From positions 7,626,001-7,690,000 of the forward strand of contig NZ_JAUSRB010000002.1 in NCBI RefSeq assembly GCF_030811595.1: DNA of 64,000 nucleotides. The letters run 5' to 3'. The notes under the pieces are model-generated. The model made no database searches. It was not told the origin of the DNA and was given only the letters and a program-made list of their open reading frames with translations. Shown piece by piece: positions 8,179 through 15,865 of this stretch (the first letter of the stretch is position 1; every line of letters begins with the position of its first letter). The DNA comes from Streptosporangium brasiliense (GTDB lineage Bacteria; Actinomycetota; Actinomycetes; Streptosporangiales; Streptosporangiaceae). A program made the position numbers and the translations under genes.

Positions 8179-8535
8179 ACGGATGGATCCTTCCGATTCT
8201 CCGGCCCCGGCCTTCTGCCCGGCTCCGATCTGGTGGTGTCATTTCACCGGCCCTCGCCCCGGCCGGTCACCCTGTTCCACCCAGGCGGAAAACACCCACG
8301 TCATAGCCTCTCCCGGGACGGCGACAAGACCGTCCCCGCGGTCAGGCCCCCCTTCAACGGCGACGGGCCGGCCCGGCTCAGGACCCGCGAGCACGCCGGC
8401 CGGAGCGCTCGGCCGGAGGGAGCGGGAACACAGGAAAAAAGTTGCCGCCGGATGTCGAGGACCCGGCGGCGGCTCCGACTCCCCGGTGACAGCGCGCCCG
8501 AGGGCGTGAGAGATCCACAGAGACGGGACGCCATC
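8179..8535. other. 357-bp divergent intergenic region
   Basis: Separates the secreted-protein gene from the RibD_C reductase gene and must hold both promoters. A 7-bp hairpin (GGGACGG/CCGTCCC, 8315-8336) is visible. The frame of the downstream gene stays open through much of this region, but its content does not look like conserved protein. No other feature seen. Confidence 0.4.
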
Positions 8536-9105
8536 ATGGGCAAGCTCATCCACTTCGTGCACCAGTCCCTCGACGGTTTCATCGAGGGCCCTGACGGCGA
8601 GTTCGACTGGCCTCAGATGGGTCCGGAGCTGTCCGCCTACGCCCAGGAACTGACCAGCGGCGACAAGGTGTTCCTCTACGGACGTGTGGTGTGGGACATG
8701 ATGTCGGGCTTCTGGCCGCAGGCCGAGCAGCACTCGACGCATGAGCACGACCTGGCATTCGCCCCGATCTGGCGCGAGGCGCCCAAGATCGTGGTCTCCC
8801 GCACGCTGGAGAAGGCCGCCTGGAACACCCGGGTGATCCGCGACAACGTCGTCGAGGAGCTGACCGCGCTCAAGGAGTCCGGCGCCACGCTGGTGCTGTT
8901 CGGCGGGTCCGCGCTGGCCGCCCATCTCACCGAGCACGGCGTGATCGACGAATACCGGATCTTCGTCCACCCCGTGATCCTGGGCGGCGGCAAGCCGGTC
9001 TTCCAGGAGCAGCGCCACCGGGTCGGCCTCGAACTCGTCGAGTCACGGACCTTCGACTCCCAGGTCGTGCTGCTGCGGCAGCAGCGCGCCGCCGCCCAGG
9101 GGTGA
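8536..9105 (+). CDS. Dihydrofolate reductase family protein (RibD_C-like)
   Basis: A 189-residue cytoplasmic oxidoreductase of the RibD C-terminal/DHFR-like fold. It starts as the family does (KLIHFVHQSLDGFIEGPDGEFDW) and continues with KVFLYGRVVWDMMSGFWP, KIVVSRTLEKAAWNTRVI, the nucleotide-binding GATLVLFGGSALAAHL and the C-terminal VILGGGKPVFQ. Length and motif order are normal. The family uses NADPH, but natural substrates of these stand-alone proteins are mostly unknown, and it should not be taken for true folate-pathway DHFR. The ATG at 8536 is preferred to an upstream in-frame start because homology begins there. Confidence 0.88.
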   Translation: MGKLIHFVHQSLDGFIEGPDGEFDWPQMGPELSAYAQELTSGDKVFLYGRVVWDMMSGFWPQAEQHSTHEHDLAFAPIWREAPKIVVSRTLEKAAWNTRVIRDNVVEELTALKESGATLVLFGGSALAAHLTEHGVIDEYRIFVHPVILGGGKPVFQEQRHRVGLELVESRTFDSQVVLLRQQRAAAQG

Positions 9106-9132
9106 TCGTCGGCCGGCGACCCGGACAGCCCC

Positions 9133-10038
9133 TCAGCCGGTCTCTCCCCGGTCAGGGCCGGGCTGGGCGAACGCTCGCCGGCCGTACACGAGCAGCTCGC
9201 GCACCGCTGGGTTGTGCGTGCCCTTCCAGATCAGCGCCAGCAGGGCGGGGATTTCGACGTCGTCGACGGTGAGGGCAGTGAGCCGGTCGCGGTAGCGCTC
9301 GGCCATCGAGTCGCTGAGGACGGCGACGGCGAGCCCGCGGGCGGCGAGGTCGGCGATGGCGTCGGCGGCGCTGGCCTGCAGCGCGATCACCGGTTGGAGG
9401 CTCTGCGCCGCGCACGCCTGGTCGAACACCGCGCGCAGGCCGGTGCCGGGCGGCATGCACACGATCGGGTAGGCGGCCAGGTCGCGCAGGACGACCCGGC
9501 GCCGCCGCGTCAGGGGGTGTCCGTCCGGAACCGCCGCGACGAGCCGCTCACTGATGATCGTCATTGCCTCCAGCCCGTCGGGGGCAGCGCTCGCGGCGCC
9601 GACGAGCGCCAGGTCGACGGTGTCGCCGCGCACCCCCTCCACGAGCCGTTCGGAGCTGTCCTCCAGCAGCGAGATCTCCACACCGGGATGCGCCCGGTGG
9701 AAGGCGGCGAGGGCGTCGAACAGCGGCGTGACGGTGCAGCCGATGACCATCCCGACCGTGATCCGGCCCCGGATCAGGCCGGTCACCTCACCCACCGCCC
9801 GGCCGACCGCCCCGGCGGCGGCGAGCGCGGCGCGGGCGTGTTCGAGCGCGGCCTTTCCCGCGACGGTAAGGGTGGCGGTGCGCGCCGACCGGTCGAAGAG
9901 CTCGGCACCGAGTTCGCGTTCCAGCCGGCGGATCTGGGCGCTGACACCGGACTGGCTGATGTGGACCCGTTCGGCCGCCCGGGTGAAGTTCTGCTCCTCG
10001 GCCACCGCGACGAAGTATTCCAGCTGCCTCAGTTCCAT
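9133..10038 (-). CDS. LysR-family transcriptional regulator
   Basis: A 301-residue LysR protein with the N-terminal helix-turn-helix (ELRQLEYFVAVAEEQNFTRA, SQSGVSAQIRRLERELGAEL) and a periplasmic-binding-like effector domain from about residue 90 (GRITVGMVIGCTVTPLFDAL). It is divergent from a small SnoaL-like gene across 96 bp, the classic LysR target arrangement. An A+T-richer stretch around 10045-10080 with paired ATT/AAT boxes could hold the T-N11-A site, though I cannot fix its limits. The effector is unknown. Confidence 0.9.
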   Translation of the reverse strand: MELRQLEYFVAVAEEQNFTRAAERVHISQSGVSAQIRRLERELGAELFDRSARTATLTVAGKAALEHARAALAAAGAVGRAVGEVTGLIRGRITVGMVIGCTVTPLFDALAAFHRAHPGVEISLLEDSSERLVEGVRGDTVDLALVGAASAAPDGLEAMTIISERLVAAVPDGHPLTRRRRVVLRDLAAYPIVCMPPGTGLRAVFDQACAAQSLQPVIALQASAADAIADLAARGLAVAVLSDSMAERYRDRLTALTVDDVEIPALLALIWKGTHNPAVRELLVYGRRAFAQPGPDRGETG

Positions 10039-10134
10039 AACCAGAGATTCTAGTTACCAGTAGTTCAATCTGTTGGACTTCTGGTCGGCGGGCGGCGAGG
10101 CTGGGGAGTGCCGAAATCGATCTCAGGAGGATCC

Positions 10135-10500
10135 ATGCCGGAGTACGAGAAGGCCATGCGGCCCGAAGACATCACCCGCCTGTTCGTCGAGCGGTCCAAC
10201 GCCGGTGACGCGGCCGGAGTCGCCGCGCTCTACGAGCAGGACGCGGTGCTGGCCTATCCGCCCGGCGGCCAGACGGTGGGCCGGGAGGCGATCCGCGCAC
10301 TGTGGGAGAAGGTGCTGGCCGGCCGTCCCCGCTTCGAGCCGGAACAGCCGCTGCCGACGCTGGTGAGCGGAGACATCGCCCTCACCTCGACCCCGCCCAA
10401 GGACGGGTCCGGCGCCCGCGCGCAGGTCGTCCGGCGCCAGCCCGACGGGAGCTGGCTACGCCTGCTCGACCAGCCCGAGTTCGTCCCTCCCACCCGCTGA
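10135..10500 (+). CDS. SnoaL-like/NTF2-fold protein
   Basis: A 121-residue protein of the NTF2-like fold. The start is fixed by AGGAGG at 10125-10130. Features are RPEDITRLFVERSNAGDAAG, the family pattern AALYEQDAVLAYPPGGQTVG, REAIRALWEKVLAG, and a final strand WLRLLDQPEF. Related proteins are isomerase-, cyclase- or dehydratase-like, or simply ligand-binding; catalytic residues cannot be assigned. It is the likely target of the divergent LysR regulator. Confidence 0.82.
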   Translation: MPEYEKAMRPEDITRLFVERSNAGDAAGVAALYEQDAVLAYPPGGQTVGREAIRALWEKVLAGRPRFEPEQPLPTLVSGDIALTSTPPKDGSGARAQVVRRQPDGSWLRLLDQPEFVPPTR

Positions 10501-10567
10501 ACCCGCCGGTCCGGCTCCACAGCCCGGTGGACCCGCGCGGAATCCGGAGGCGGGTGGAGCGTCGGGT

Positions 10568-11404
10568 GTGATCGAATACGACCTTGTGGACGATCTGGCG
10601 CTGGAGGCGCTCGCCCGGCGGCTGGCAGGGATCCCCGGGGTGGTCGCGGTGGTGCTCGGCGGCAGCCGGGCCCGTGGCACACACCGCCCGGACTCGGACA
10701 TCGATCTGGGGCTGTACTACCGGGGTGACCTGGACGTGACGGCGCTGCGCGCGCTGGCCGTACAGGAGACCGGCGAGCAGGTCGAGATCACCGCGCCGGG
10801 CGGCTGGGGGCCATGGGTCGACGGCGGCGGCTGGCTGACCATCGACGGCCGGCGGGTCGACTGGATCTACCGCGACCTGGACCGGGTCCGCCGGGTCTGG
10901 GCCGGCTGCCGGGAGGGCCGCTACGAAGTCGGAGCCCAGGCCGGCCATCCGCTGGGTTTCTACTCCCACGCCTACGCCGGCGAGGTGGCGCTGTGCCGGG
11001 TGCTGGCCGATCCCGACGGGGAGCTCACCGAGCTGCGGGAGAGCACCCAGGCGTATCCCGCGGCGCTGAGCGCCGCGCTCGTGGACGGGCTGTGGGAGGC
11101 GGACTTCTCCGTGGAGCTGGCGCGGTACGGAGCGGCCGGCGTCGATCCCGCTTACGCGGCCGGCTGCCTGTTCCGCGCTGTCGGCGTCGCCTGCCAGGCA
11201 CTGCACGGCCACGCAGGCCAGTGGCTGATCAACGAGAAGGGCATGGTGGCCTCGGCCGGCCGGCTGCCCCTGGCCCCGCGGGACTTCGCCGCACGGGCAC
11301 GGAGGCTGCTCGGGCACGTCGGCGGGTCGGCGCGGCAGATCGAGCGGACCGTGGCCGACGCGGCCGCCCTGATGGGAGAAGTGCGGACGGCTGTCGACGG
11401 TTGA
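10568..11404 (+). CDS. Nucleotidyltransferase domain protein
   Basis: A 278-residue protein from a GTG start. The N-terminal 100 residues hold the polymerase-beta-like signature GGSRARGTHRPDSDIDLGLY, with the two metal-binding Asp of DIDLG. The remainder is helical (YEVGAQAGHPLGFYSHAYAG, AAGCLFRAVGVACQALHGHA) and resembles the C-terminal part of aminoglycoside nucleotidyltransferase-like proteins. It could modify a small molecule or a macromolecule; nothing shows which. Its last codons form one copy of a 33-bp tandem repeat, so the present C-terminus may have been shaped by a local duplication. Confidence 0.82.
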   Translation: MIEYDLVDDLALEALARRLAGIPGVVAVVLGGSRARGTHRPDSDIDLGLYYRGDLDVTALRALAVQETGEQVEITAPGGWGPWVDGGGWLTIDGRRVDWIYRDLDRVRRVWAGCREGRYEVGAQAGHPLGFYSHAYAGEVALCRVLADPDGELTELRESTQAYPAALSAALVDGLWEADFSVELARYGAAGVDPAYAAGCLFRAVGVACQALHGHAGQWLINEKGMVASAGRLPLAPRDFAARARRLLGHVGGSARQIERTVADAAALMGEVRTAVDG

Positions 11405-11437
11405 CCGCCCTGATGGGAGAAGTGCGGACGGCTGTCG
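11364..11437 (+). repeat. 33-bp direct repeat across a stop codon (period 41)
   Basis: The segment beginning CCGCCCTGATGGGAGAAGTG occurs at 11364-11396 and again at 11405-11437. The first copy encodes the end of the nucleotidyltransferase (LMGEVRTAV); the second lies just after the stop at 11404 and could encode the same residues in another frame. This is a local tandem duplication. Confidence 0.85.
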
Positions 11438-11497
11438 GCCGCTGAGCGCCCCGGCGCTCCGGAAGGACCCGTGCGGCACGGAGGCCAGCACGCCGTA

Positions 11498-11515
11498 TTG
11501 CATCGATCGATGCAA
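11498..11515. promoter_or_regulatory. 18-bp perfect palindrome: TetR operator, copy 1
   Basis: TTGCATCGATCGATGCAA is perfectly symmetrical and ends 18 bp before the ATG of the TetR gene. A 16/18 copy precedes the MFS gene at 12283-12300. The shared site strongly suggests the TetR protein represses both itself and the pump. Confidence 0.75.
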
Positions 11516-11533
11516 AACCTGTAGCGTGTCCAC

Positions 11534-12184
11534 ATGGCTCGACCGCGGACATTCGACGAGGACCGGGTCCTGGACGCCGCGATGCACACCTTCTGGGAGA
11601 ACGGTTACGAGGCCACCTCGACCCGGGACCTGTGCGACGCCGTCGGCCTGGACCGCAGCAGCGTCTACAACACCTTCAAGAGCAAGCACGGACTGTTCAT
11701 CCGCGCGCTGACCCGCTACATCGACACCACGACCGCCACCCAGCTGGAGATCCTGGAGAACCCAGGACGGCCGGCCGTCGAGCGGATCCGCGCACTGTTC
11801 GCCGAGATCATCGAGGTCGAGGCCGCGAACCGGCGGGACGGCTACGGCCGCGGCTGCCTGACCGTCAACACCACGGTCGAACTCGCCGGACGCGACCCGG
11901 AGATCGCCCTGCTGCTGGACCGGGACATGGCCCGGCGGCTGGAGTCCCTCAAGGCCGTCATCGCGACCGGGCGGCGCGATGGCGACATCACCTCCCCACG
12001 GGACCCGGACTCGCTCTCCCGGTTCCTCAACGCGGTGATCGCCGGGATCCGGGTGGCCGCCCAGGGCGGCGCCGACCGCGCCATCCTGGAGGCCATCGCG
12101 GCAACGGCGATAGACGCCCTCACCTCTGACACCTTCATCCCTGACGCCCCGACGCCCCGACGCCTTGACGCGTTGACGTCCTGA
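11534..12184 (+). CDS. TetR-family transcriptional repressor
   Basis: A 216-residue regulator with the TetR helix-turn-helix (ARPRTFDEDRVLDAAMHTFW, YEATSTRDLCDAVGLDRSSV, YNTFKSKHGLF) followed by a helical ligand domain with RGCLTVNTTVELAGRDPE, typical of the TetR_C_16/AcrR-like group. Operators occur before this gene and before the MFS pump, so it should release both when it binds an exported compound. Its last 14 or so residues (DAPTPRRLDALTS) are encoded by an 8-bp repeat array that also contains the stop codon, so this tail is probably not conserved in relatives. Confidence 0.9.
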   Translation: MARPRTFDEDRVLDAAMHTFWENGYEATSTRDLCDAVGLDRSSVYNTFKSKHGLFIRALTRYIDTTTATQLEILENPGRPAVERIRALFAEIIEVEAANRRDGYGRGCLTVNTTVELAGRDPEIALLLDRDMARRLESLKAVIATGRRDGDITSPRDPDSLSRFLNAVIAGIRVAAQGGADRAILEAIAATAIDALTSDTFIPDAPTPRRLDALTS

Positions 12185-12222
12185 CGCCTCGACGTCTTAA
12201 CGCCTTGACGCATTGACGTCCT
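12143..12222 (+). repeat. Ten-unit array of an 8-bp repeat (GACGYNYY)
   Basis: Ten consecutive 8-bp units of the form GACGCCTT/GACGCCCC/GACGTCCT (one begins AACG) run from 12143 to 12222. The TetR stop codon (12182-12184) lies inside the array. Because 8 is not a multiple of 3, gain or loss of a unit before the stop would change the frame of the TetR C-terminal tail. Confidence 0.8.
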
Positions 12223-12282
12223 GACCTGCCACATTCGCTGACGCACCGCGGCCCTTCCGCGGCGCCTCCGCCTGCCCGAATT

Positions 12283-12300
12283 TTACACCGATCGATGCAA
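12283..12300. promoter_or_regulatory. TetR operator, copy 2, before the MFS gene
   Basis: TTACACCGATCGATGCAA matches the palindrome at 11498-11515 in 16 of 18 positions and ends 26 bp before the pump's ATG. One half-site is intact and the other carries two changes, suggesting somewhat weaker binding here. Confidence 0.7.
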
Positions 12301-12326
12301 AATTCGCCGACACAGGAGCACCCGCC

Positions 12327-13544
12327 ATGCACCGTGCTGTATATCTGCTGGCCCTCGGCATCTTCGCCATGGTGACCAGTGAGTTCGCCGTCGCCGGTCT
12401 GATGCCGCAGATGGCCGACGGGCTGGATGCCACCATCCCGCAGATCGGCTATCTCATCACCGCCTTCGCGGCCGCCATGGCCGCCGGTGGGCCGTTCCTC
12501 ACCATCGCGGTGCTGAAAGCGCGTCCCCGGCCGGCGCTCATGGTGCTGTTCGCGATCTTCCTGGCCGGCAACCTGCTGGCCGCGACCGCTCCCTCCTACC
12601 CGGTCATGATGACGGCGCGCGTCATCACCGGCATCGCCGCCCAGGCGTTCTTCGGAGTCGCCGTCTCGCTGGCGGTCCAGCTGACGTCTCCGCACGTGCG
12701 CGGCCGGGCCATCGCGGTGGTCATGAACGGGCTGATGGTGGGCACCCTGCTGGGGCTGCCGCTGTCCACGCTGATCGGGGAACACCTGGGCTGGCGTGCC
12801 ACCTTCTGGGCCGTCAGCGCCCTGACCGTCCTGGCCGCGCTCGCCACGATGATCGGTATGCCCCGGCTGGAGCACGCCGGAGAAGGCGGCGGCGACCTCC
12901 GGAAGGAGCTGCGCGTCTTCGCCCGTCCCAAGTTGTGGCTGGCGTTCGCGACCAGCACGCTCATCATCGGCGCGACCTTCTCCGCCTTCAGCTACCTCAG
13001 CCCGATCCTCACCCAGGTCACCGGGTTCAGCGCCGGGACCGTCCCGCTTCTGCTCATCGCCTACGGCGCCGCCACCGTGATCGGCAACAACATCGTCGGA
13101 CGCCTCGCCGACCGGCACACCGTCAGCGTCCAGCTGTGGGGGCTGACCCTGAATCTGGTCTTCCTGACCGGGTTCGCCCTGCTGGCCCACCTCAGCGTCC
13201 TCACGGTGGTGTTCATGCTGGGCATCGGCCTGGTCGGCGTCACCATGAACCCGGCGATGGTGACCCGCGTCCAGCGCACCGGCAACGCCGGGCCACTGGT
13301 CAACACCGTCCACTCCTCCTTCATCACCCTCGGCGTCATCATCGGCTCCTTCGCCGGAGGGGTGGCCATCGACGACTTCGGCCTGCGAGCCCCGCTGTGG
13401 CTGGGCGCCGCGCTGGCCGCGCTCGGCGCCCTGACCCTTCTCCCCGAGCTCGCTCACCGCTCCACCCCCCGGCCGACAGCCGCGCCCAACGCGCCCGGCA
13501 CCCTCGGAGGGGCCGCCGCCGGCACCGAGAAGCAGGTGGTCTAG
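12327..13544 (+). CDS. MFS drug-efflux transporter (DHA1 type)
   Basis: A 405-residue inner-membrane transporter with about twelve hydrophobic segments. It opens with LGIFAMVTSEFAVAGLMPQM, the N-terminal pattern of the AraJ/CmlA/Bcr-like DHA1 group. Motif C-like glycines are present (VMNGLMVGTLLGLPLSTLIG), as is a central cytoplasmic loop near residue 190 (LEHAGEGGGDLRKELRVF). It should exchange protons for a hydrophobic substrate. The TetR operator copy upstream and adjacency to the repressor gene indicate substrate-induced efflux. The specific substrate is unknown. Confidence 0.9.
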   Translation: MHRAVYLLALGIFAMVTSEFAVAGLMPQMADGLDATIPQIGYLITAFAAAMAAGGPFLTIAVLKARPRPALMVLFAIFLAGNLLAATAPSYPVMMTARVITGIAAQAFFGVAVSLAVQLTSPHVRGRAIAVVMNGLMVGTLLGLPLSTLIGEHLGWRATFWAVSALTVLAALATMIGMPRLEHAGEGGGDLRKELRVFARPKLWLAFATSTLIIGATFSAFSYLSPILTQVTGFSAGTVPLLLIAYGAATVIGNNIVGRLADRHTVSVQLWGLTLNLVFLTGFALLAHLSVLTVVFMLGIGLVGVTMNPAMVTRVQRTGNAGPLVNTVHSSFITLGVIIGSFAGGVAIDDFGLRAPLWLGAALAALGALTLLPELAHRSTPRPTAAPNAPGTLGGAAAGTEKQVV

Positions 13545-14116
13545 CCGGCCGGCGAAGATCATGTGCGGGAGGGCCACCGGGTCGCCGAGCGCCACGACCC
13601 CCTCCCCTGGGGACGGCGCGCCCAGGGACCGCTGCCACGCGGGGCGGACCCCAGCGGCCCGTGCCGTGGACATCGGCCGGTCCGCCCGGCGGCCGTGATC
13701 CTCCGAGCAGGTCGGGGAGGTCGAAGAACGCCCGCCTTGACAGCGTCCGGCGTGAGCGTCTGTAATGATCTGCATGTCGCGTGCCGCCGGCCGGGAGGAC
13801 GGCGGCGGCATGGAGGCAACGTAGCAGGGGATAATGTCGTGAACTCATACTTCACAGGCCGCGCCTGACCGCATCGGCGCCCGCGCGTCGTCCCCGTGCA
13901 CCATGGTGCTGAGCACCGCTCCCGCACGCGAGCTCCCGTCGGATCCGACCGATCAGTGACCGGCTGACGGTCCGCCGCCCCGCGTGCTCATCGAGGTCTC
14001 CCCACCCCGCGGGGCCGGCATGCGACGGCTCCCCCTGCCCGTATCGCAGTCGTTCACCATCACCGCGCACACCAGCATCGCCGCACACACCCGCAGGTCT
14101 CCCCCATGCATGGAGC
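13545..14116. other. 572-bp region without a convincing gene
   Basis: Follows the MFS gene. Open frames exist on both strands but have Arg/Pro/Gly-rich, shadow-like composition. On the minus strand a short stretch reads GVVALGDPVALPHMIFAG (near 13550-13605), which looks protein-like and may be the end of a lost gene, but I cannot name it. An A+T-richer patch at 13815-13860 could be promoter sequence. Nothing else is supportable. Confidence 0.4.
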
Positions 14117-15058
14117 ATGCCCGGCTGCCTGCCCAACAGAACGGATCACAGCTTGAACGTCACGCACATCCCCGCCACCCCCGACGACAGCGCCGCGGTC
14201 ATGGCGGAGATGAGGACCCTGCAGTCCAGTCCCCCCGTCCTGCCCGTCGACGCCGACCGCACGCCCGTCCTGCCGCACACCGGCGGCGTTCCCGGCGAGT
14301 GGGTCACCGCCTCCCGCCATGCGGCAGGCCCGACGGCGGCCGAGACGGGGGTGACGATCTACGTGCACGGGGGCGGATTCGAGTACACCAACCCTCACCT
14401 GGAGAGGATCATGGCCTACCGCCTCTCCCAGATGACCGGCCGCCCTGTCCTGGCGGTGGGTTATCGGCTCGCCCCCGCCCACCCGTATCCGGCCGCGCTC
14501 GACGACGTGGTGGCCGCCTATCGGAGCCTGCTCGACCAGGGCGTGCCCGCCTCACGGATCGTTCTGGCCGGTGAGTCCGCCGGTGCCACGTTGGTGCTGT
14601 CGGCGCTGCTGGTGCTCAGGCAGGCGGGCGTCCCCCTCCCCGCGGCGGCGGTGGTCGTCTCTCCGCAGACCGACCTCACCCTGTCCAGCCCGTCCATCGA
14701 CGCCAACGACGGCCAGGATGTCGTCAACCGGGCCGTACTCGACCACGTCCGCACCCAGTATCTGGCTGGGGCACGTCCGGACCAAGCGCCTCAGTCCCCC
14801 CTCCACGGCGAGTTTCACGGCCTGCCGCCGCTCCTGCTCATGGTGGGTTCGAAGGAGGTGCTCCTCGACGACGCGCGGCGGTTCGCCGGAGCCGTCTCGG
14901 CCGCCGGCGGAAGCGTCCACCTCGACATCTACGAGGGCATGCCCCACGCCTTCCACGCGGCCGTACTGTCCACCACCCCGCTGCCCGTCGCCACCACCCT
15001 GCTCCGCCGCGTCTCGGAGTGGATCAGCCAAGCTCCCGTCGCGCAGGACCGGACCTGA
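14117..15058 (+). CDS. Alpha/beta hydrolase, hormone-sensitive-lipase family esterase
   Basis: A 313-residue esterase/lipase. The oxyanion-hole motif is VTIYVHGGGFEY, the nucleophile elbow is VLAGESAGATLVLSAL, and the catalytic acid and His are plausibly in LLLMVGSKEVLLDDARRFA and YEGMPHAFH. YRLAPAHPYPAALDDVVAAY is diagnostic of the HSL group. It should hydrolyse short acyl esters in the cytoplasm. The start is uncertain: ATG 14117 has a GGAG close by, while TTG 14153 lies just before NVTHIPATP. The stop TGA overlaps the next ATG (TGATG), coupling it to the hemerythrin gene. Confidence 0.88.
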   Translation: MPGCLPNRTDHSLNVTHIPATPDDSAAVMAEMRTLQSSPPVLPVDADRTPVLPHTGGVPGEWVTASRHAAGPTAAETGVTIYVHGGGFEYTNPHLERIMAYRLSQMTGRPVLAVGYRLAPAHPYPAALDDVVAAYRSLLDQGVPASRIVLAGESAGATLVLSALLVLRQAGVPLPAAAVVVSPQTDLTLSSPSIDANDGQDVVNRAVLDHVRTQYLAGARPDQAPQSPLHGEFHGLPPLLLMVGSKEVLLDDARRFAGAVSAAGGSVHLDIYEGMPHAFHAAVLSTTPLPVATTLLRRVSEWISQAPVAQDRT

Positions 15059-15606
15059 TGACCACCCCGGCTCCGGACCACGCGTCCTCGGCCTCCGCGC
15101 AGACGCCTCCCGGCCCCGACGACCGCCTTACCGCGTTCGGCACCCAGTTGATCGACATTCACCTCTGGCTCCGCGAGGAGCTGGCCCGGCTCCGCGAGGA
15201 CGTCGACTCCTACCTCGACGGCCGCGGCGGGCGGCCGCGGGAGCTGCGGGCGCACTGCCTGACGTTCTGCTCGGCACTGAGCCGGCATCACTCCGGCGAG
15301 GACGGCGGGGCGTTCCCGGTCCTGGCGGAGCAGTTCCCCGAACTGCGCCCCGTGCTCGAGGAACTGGAGCGTGATCACCATCTGGTGGCGGAGATCCTGC
15401 GCAGTCTGGAGGGACTGCTCGACCGCCTTGAGGCGGATCCGGCAGGGGGCCGGCAGGTGCGAGCCGAGCTGGACGGCCTGGCCGCCCTGCTGGAGTCGCA
15501 CTTCGGCTACGAGGAGAGGCGGATCGTCTCAGCCCTCAACTCGCTGAACGCCCGATCCTGGACGGCCGCGGAGCTGCTGGGCATCTCGGTGAACACCGGC
15601 GGCTGA
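15058..15606 (+). CDS. Hemerythrin HHE domain protein
   Basis: A 182-residue protein translated from an ATG overlapping the hydrolase stop. A Pro/Ser-rich N-terminus leads into a four-helix HHE domain with likely iron ligands in QLIDIHLWLREEL, ALSRHHSGEDGGAFPVL, LERDHHLVAEIL and LLESHFGYEERRIVSAL. Such proteins bind a di-iron centre and respond to oxygen, NO or oxidants. The link with an esterase is conserved enough here to be translationally coupled, but the shared role is unknown. Confidence 0.85.
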   Translation: MTTPAPDHASSASAQTPPGPDDRLTAFGTQLIDIHLWLREELARLREDVDSYLDGRGGRPRELRAHCLTFCSALSRHHSGEDGGAFPVLAEQFPELRPVLEELERDHHLVAEILRSLEGLLDRLEADPAGGRQVRAELDGLAALLESHFGYEERRIVSALNSLNARSWTAAELLGISVNTGG

Positions 15607-15654
15607 GGCCGGTCGCGCCCGCGGTCTTCCTCGCCACCGGGCCGAAGAACTCTC

Positions 15655-15865
15655 GGCGCCAGCGGGTGCCGGGCACGGATTTTCGGAATATCCGACTATT
15701 TCGGCGGCCACGAAATTCTAAAAAAGTATCACCCGCCCCATAGCCGCATGTTGTGGCTATTTAGAAGCCAAGTCAAGAGTGTCCCTATACGGGATACAGA
15801 GCTAAAGTTCTGATCGTTTAAGCCACATTTCGTAAGGTTGCCGTCGCGCCTTTGAGGAGATGGCC
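15655..15865 (+). promoter_or_regulatory. A+T-rich promoter region upstream of the membrane protein gene
   Basis: This stretch is markedly A+T-richer than the rest of the window. It includes two dyads, ATAGCC-N9-GGCTAT (15740-15760) and TCCC-TATAC-GGGA (about 15782-15794), and possible -10-like TATACG. It ends at a GAGGAG ribosome site (15854-15859) for ATG 15866. The base-composition dip suggests a strong or horizontally acquired regulatory region. Confidence 0.45.

Noticed and set aside
12135..13811. Long minus-strand frame (about 560 codons) across the MFS gene
   Set aside because: It is the antisense shadow of the transporter; repeated Gly/Asp/Gln patterns mirror hydrophobic codons.
13559..13927. 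Possible small genes on either strand after the MFS pump
   Set aside because: Arg/Pro-rich sequence without ribosome sites or recognisable motifs; only one short protein-like stretch was noted in the region entry.
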